Source: Algibacter mikhailovii (GTDB lineage Bacteria; Bacteroidota; Bacteroidia; Flavobacteriales; Flavobacteriaceae). From it: a DNA stretch of 64,000 nucleotides. Both the position numbers and the translations under genes were made by a program. The notes below the pieces were generated by a model that made no database searches, had not been told where the DNA came from, and saw nothing but the letters and a program-made list of their open reading frames with translations. The stretch covers positions 188,575 to 252,574 of the forward strand of contig NZ_BMWZ01000001.1 in the NCBI RefSeq assembly GCF_014651495.1, written 5' to 3'. Shown here in pieces: positions 61,165 to 64,000 of this stretch; within the stretch, counting starts at the first letter, position 1, and every line of letters starts with the position of its first letter.

Positions 61165-62562
61165 CTATTTTAGACTACCTACCATATCCTCAGGTTTAAC
61201 CCAGGCATCATAATCTTCAGCAGTAACGTAACCTAAACGCACAGCTTCTTCTTTTAATGTCGTACCATTTTCATGGGCCGTATTAGCTATTTCTGCAGCT
61301 TTATAATAACCTATTTTTGTATTTAACGCAGTAACAAGCATTAAAGAATTATTTAAAAGCTTTGTAATAACATCATGATTTGGTTCTATACCAACGGCAC
61401 AGTTAAGGTCAAAACTTACACAGGCATCTCCAATTAATTGAGCCGACTGTAACACATTAGCAGCCATAACAGGTTTAAAAACATTGAGTTCATAGTGCCC
61501 CTGTAAACCGCCAACAGATACAGCTACATCATTACCCATAACTTGCGCACAAACCATCGTCATAGCCTCACACTGTGTTGGGTTAACCTTTCCAGGCATA
61601 ATAGAACTTCCTGGTTCATTAGCAGGAATAATTATTTCACCAATACCCGAACGTGGTCCAGAAGCCATCATTCTAATGTCGTTTGCAATTTTATTTAAGG
61701 ATACAGCCAATTGTTTTAATGCACCATGTGTTTCAACAAGAGCATCATGAGCTGCTAAGGCTTCAAATTTGTTTGGAGCAGTGATGAAGGGTAATTCAGT
61801 AAACTTGGCAATATATTCAGCAACAAGTTCACTATACCCTTGAGGTGTATTTAATCCAGTACCAACTGCCGTACCTCCCAGTGCTAATTCGCTCAAGTGC
61901 GATAATGTATTCTCTAAGGCATTTAAACCATGATCTAATTGGGCTACATATCCTGAAAGCTCTTGACCAAGCGTTAAAGGTGTGGCATCCATGAGATGTG
62001 TACGTCCAATTTTTACGACGTTTTTAAATGCTTTGGATTTACTTTCTAATGTATTTCGTAATTGTTTAACCCCAGGAATAGTGGTTTCTACTATTTTTTT
62101 ATAAGCAGCGATATGCATCCCAGTAGGGAAAGTGTCATTAGATGATTGTGATTTATTAACATCGTCATTAGGTTGGATGGTCTTTTCACCTTCCCCAATT
62201 ATTTTTCCTGCCAATTGATGCGCTCTATTGGCTACAACCTCATTCACATTCATGTTGCTTTGAGTTCCTGACCCTGTTTGCCAAATAACCAACGGAAATT
62301 GGTCATCATGTTTACCTTCTAAAATCTCATCACATACTTGACCTATCAAATCACGTTTTTCAGAAGTTAAAACACCTAGTTCACAATTTGTAAATGCTGC
62401 TGCTTTTTTTAAATAAGCAAAACCATAAACAATTTCTAAAGGCATAGATGCCGGAGCACCAATTTTAAAATTATTTCTTGAACGTTCAGTTTGTGCTCCC
62501 CATAGTTTATCAGCAGGTACTTTAACCTCGCCCATGGTATCTTTCTCTATTCTGTAACTCAT
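61165..62562 (-). CDS. fumC: Fumarate hydratase, class II
   Basis: The 465-residue protein has all three conserved regions of the fumarase/aspartase superfamily: [36 protein letters not shown], and the signature loop [17 protein letters not shown] that carries the catalytic Ser. The N-terminus ([20 protein letters not shown]) matches FumC rather than aspartase. It hydrates fumarate to malate in the citric acid cycle without an iron-sulfur cluster. Confidence 0.97.
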   Translation of the reverse strand: MSYRIEKDTMGEVKVPADKLWGAQTERSRNNFKIGAPASMPLEIVYGFAYLKKAAAFTNCELGVLTSEKRDLIGQVCDEILEGKHDDQFPLVIWQTGSGTQSNMNVNEVVANRAHQLAGKIIGEGEKTIQPNDDVNKSQSSNDTFPTGMHIAAYKKIVETTIPGVKQLRNTLESKSKAFKNVVKIGRTHLMDATPLTLGQELSGYVAQLDHGLNALENTLSHLSELALGGTAVGTGLNTPQGYSELVAEYIAKFTELPFITAPNKFEALAAHDALVETHGALKQLAVSLNKIANDIRMMASGPRSGIGEIIIPANEPGSSIMPGKVNPTQCEAMTMVCAQVMGNDVAVSVGGLQGHYELNVFKPVMAANVLQSAQLIGDACVSFDLNCAVGIEPNHDVITKLLNNSLMLVTALNTKIGYYKAAEIANTAHENGTTLKEEAVRLGYVTAEDYDAWVKPEDMVGSLK

Positions 62563-62749
62563 CTTAAGTAATAATTAAATTTTGAAGGGCTAAGGTAAGA
62601 TTTTTATAGGCTTTTTAGATATGATTTTTGTTAGTTTTTAGAACATCTTTTTAACATTTATATAACTTTTATTATGTCTTAGTATGGGCTAAAATCTATT
62701 AATTTAGTAGGAAATAAAATAAAGTATAATCAAAATAAAATAGAATATT

Positions 62750-63391
62750 ATGGCAACGATTAGATTAGGAGATGTTGCTCCAAATTTTACAGCGAATACT
62801 ACAGAGGGCACAATTGATTTTCATGAGTGGCTAGGCGATGGTTGGGGGATTTTATTCTCACACCCGGCTGATTACACGCCCGTTTGTACCACTGAATTAG
62901 GTACTGTTGCGAAGTATAAGGCCGAATTTGATAAACGGAACGTAAAGGTTGTGGCATTAAGTGTTGATGGTTTAGAGTCTCACAAAGGATGGATTGATGA
63001 TATTAATGAGACGCAGCATACCGAAGTTAATTTTCCTATTATTGCCGACGAGGACAGAAAAGTATCTGAATTATATGATATGATACACCCGAATGCTGAC
63101 AGTAAACTTACGGTACGTTCGGTTTTCGTAATTGGAAATGATAAAAAAGTTAAGCTTATTATTACGTATCCAGCTTCTACCGGAAGAAATTTTGATGAGT
63201 TATTACGTGTTATTGATTCGTTACAACTTACGGCTTATCATAAAGTGGCGACACCAGCAAATTGGAATAATGGTGAAGATGTCGTAGTTGTGCCAGCTAT
63301 TGCAACTAAAGATATTCCTGCAATATTTCCTAAAGGTTTTAAAGAAGTAAAACCTTATTTGCGACTGACGCCTCAACCCAATTTGGACTAG
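62750..63391 (+). CDS. 1-Cys peroxiredoxin (Prx6 type)
   Basis: The 213-residue protein has the peroxidatic motif HPADYTPVCTTELG (Cys46) and the long C-terminal arm of the Prx6 subgroup (NWNNGEDVVVVPAIATKDI). Cys46 is the only cysteine, so it is a 1-Cys enzyme that needs an external thiol to be regenerated. It reduces peroxides in the cytoplasm. It is followed after 93 bp by a 55-residue membrane protein with its own promoter. Confidence 0.94.
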   Translation: MATIRLGDVAPNFTANTTEGTIDFHEWLGDGWGILFSHPADYTPVCTTELGTVAKYKAEFDKRNVKVVALSVDGLESHKGWIDDINETQHTEVNFPIIADEDRKVSELYDMIHPNADSKLTVRSVFVIGNDKKVKLIITYPASTGRNFDELLRVIDSLQLTAYHKVATPANWNNGEDVVVVPAIATKDIPAIFPKGFKEVKPYLRLTPQPNLD

Positions 63392-63424
63392 TTCATAATT
63401 CTGTTAATAAAATTTAATTTGATA

Positions 63425-63455
63425 TTGTATAAGAAATGCCTTTACATTATCTTTG
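63425..63455 (+). promoter_or_regulatory. Promoter of the 55-residue membrane protein
   Basis: TTG at 63425-63427, then 20 bp, then TATCTTTG at 63448-63455, a perfect TAnnTTTG -7 box. Transcription should begin near 63462, about 23 bases before the ATG at 63485. Confidence 0.75.
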
Positions 63456-63484
63456 TGCCAGTTTTATAACCGACACTTATTATT

Positions 63485-63652
63485 ATGTTTGATTTTGATC
63501 AATATTTAGGCTTTTTAGCATTCTTAACCATTTTAACAATTGGATTTTGGTTGATGATTTTTTTATTAACCTTTGTAATCCCTTATTGGATTGGAGGATC
63601 TTTAATTGAAAGATTAAAAGAAATAAGAGAAGAAAAAAAAGCTAAACGTTAA
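63485..63652 (+). CDS. 55-residue membrane protein
   Basis: ATG at 63485 opens a frame of 55 codons ending in TAA at 63650. The protein has a short acidic start (MFDFDQYLGF), one long hydrophobic segment (about 8-37, enough for one or two helices, with LTIGFWLMIFLLTFVIPYW) and a strongly charged tail (RLKEIREEKKAKR). The perfect promoter upstream and the strong terminator right after it show that it is a real, separately transcribed gene. No family is recognised. Confidence 0.75.
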   Translation: MFDFDQYLGFLAFLTILTIGFWLMIFLLTFVIPYWIGGSLIERLKEIREEKKAKR

Positions 63653-63674
63653 GCGATATAATTAATATAAATAG

Positions 63675-63705
63675 AAAAGGAAGCTCAAGGCTTCCTTTTT
63701 TATTT
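63675..63705. terminator. Bidirectional terminator
   Basis: aaaaggaagc (63675-63684) pairs with gcttcctttt (63690-63699), loop tcaag, with T following. It closes the small membrane-protein gene and probably also the convergent ArsC gene. Confidence 0.9.
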
Positions 63706-63712
63706 CATATGT

Positions 63713-64000
63713 TTAAATAATATCAAGAATTTTTTCCGGGGGCCTTCCAATCACAGCCTTGTTAGCATTAATTACAATTGGACGTTCAATTAATTTAGGG
63801 TTTTTAATCATAGCCTCAATAATGTCACTATCTGATAAGTCTTTACCCTTGTAATCACTTTTCCAAACAGCCTCATTTTTTCTAATTAAATCAATAGGGG
63901 GCATCCCCAGTTGATCTATTAAGGTTTTTAGTTCATCAAATGTTGGTATATTTTCAAGATATTTAACAATTTCAAAATTTTTACCAGATTCTTCAAGTAT
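63713..64000 (-). CDS. ArsC/Spx-family arsenate reductase-like protein, partial (N-terminus outside window)
   Basis: The minus-strand frame is open to the right edge, so an internal ATG at 63904 is not the start. The 95 visible residues (I-L-E-E-S-G-K onward) match the ArsC family: FEIVKYLENIPTFDELKTLI, DLIRKNEAVWKSDYKG, MIKNPKLIERPIVINANKAV, IGRPPEKILDI. The two RP elements hold the arginines that bind the oxyanion. The catalytic Cys lies further upstream, outside the window. It may be a true glutaredoxin-coupled arsenate reductase or one of the YffB-like relatives. Confidence 0.88.
   Translation of the reverse strand: MLEESGKNFEIVKYLENIPTFDELKTLIDQLGMPPIDLIRKNEAVWKSDYKGKDLSDSDIIEAMIKNPKLIERPIVINANKAVIGRPPEKILDII

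Noticed and set aside
63713-63904. A 63-residue gene starting at the ATG at 63904
   Set aside because: The frame stays open and ArsC-like to the right edge of the window, so this ATG is internal.

Overview
The window comes from the chromosome of a member of the Flavobacteriaceae (Bacteroidota), probably marine. The DNA is AT-rich. Promoters of the Bacteroidota type (TTG, about 20 bp, TAnnTTTG) can be read at several genes. One protein carries a type IX secretion C-terminal sorting domain, MutS2 lacks its Smr domain, and several proteins match families typical of this group. A PL7 alginate lyase fits a marine, alga-associated life. The genus cannot be fixed from the sequence. No tRNA, rRNA, CRISPR array, insertion sequence or prophage was seen.

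Layout. 0-2.1 kb: a partial MuiA-like protein, a DUF1330 gene and a Crp/Fnr gene broken by an in-frame TGA. 2.2-7.2 kb: a MarR-controlled export operon (MMPL/RND permease, LolA-like protein, DUF1302 outer-membrane protein) with matching palindromic operators in front of marR and in front of the permease. 7.2-14.2 kb: the most distinctive accessory block. It holds a DCC thiol protein, two tandem TPR-transmembrane-HTH regulators whose output halves are almost identical in DNA while their sensor halves differ, a divergent lipoprotein of the cholesterol-dependent cytolysin family without the usual cholesterol-binding motifs, and a PL7 alginate lyase lipoprotein. 14.2-24.4 kb: housekeeping genes (mutS2, DUF2911, miaE, recG, a PHP-ACT fusion, an M1 peptidase).

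24.4-38.9 kb: a patatin, an FMN-dependent glutamate-synthase-like oxidoreductase with a small membrane neighbour, an M20 amidohydrolase, the UvrD helicase, a CBM48-repeat protein paired with a duplicated retropepsin-like protease, a YciO/TsaC-family protein, an OmpA lipoprotein, a GT2, an HsdR-N domain protein, holA and ung. 38.9-47.5 kb: a C1 peptidase, then a menaquinone cluster menB-menA-(UPF0173 hydrolase)-menC-(CPBP protease)-menE, then sppA. 47.6-50.5 kb: a repeat protein with a T9SS tail and an acyl-CoA carboxylase beta subunit. 50.6-53.8 kb: a redox-stress cluster (DoxX, FMN reductase, MarR, two pirins) with two palindromes sharing a TTCCnnGGAA core.

53.8-64 kb: a truncated serine hydrolase running into a terminator, a small membrane protein coupled to ettA, a Nudix hydrolase, a MarR-GNAT fusion with a candidate operator, a long gene-poor gap, a coiled-coil membrane protein, an intact Crp/Fnr regulator, fumC, a 1-Cys peroxiredoxin, a 55-residue membrane protein with a clear promoter, and a partial ArsC-family gene.

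The strongest leads are the atypical cytolysin beside the duplicated TPR regulators, the two MarR circuits with readable operators, the uncharacterised hydrolase inside the menaquinone cluster, and the PHP-ACT fusion.
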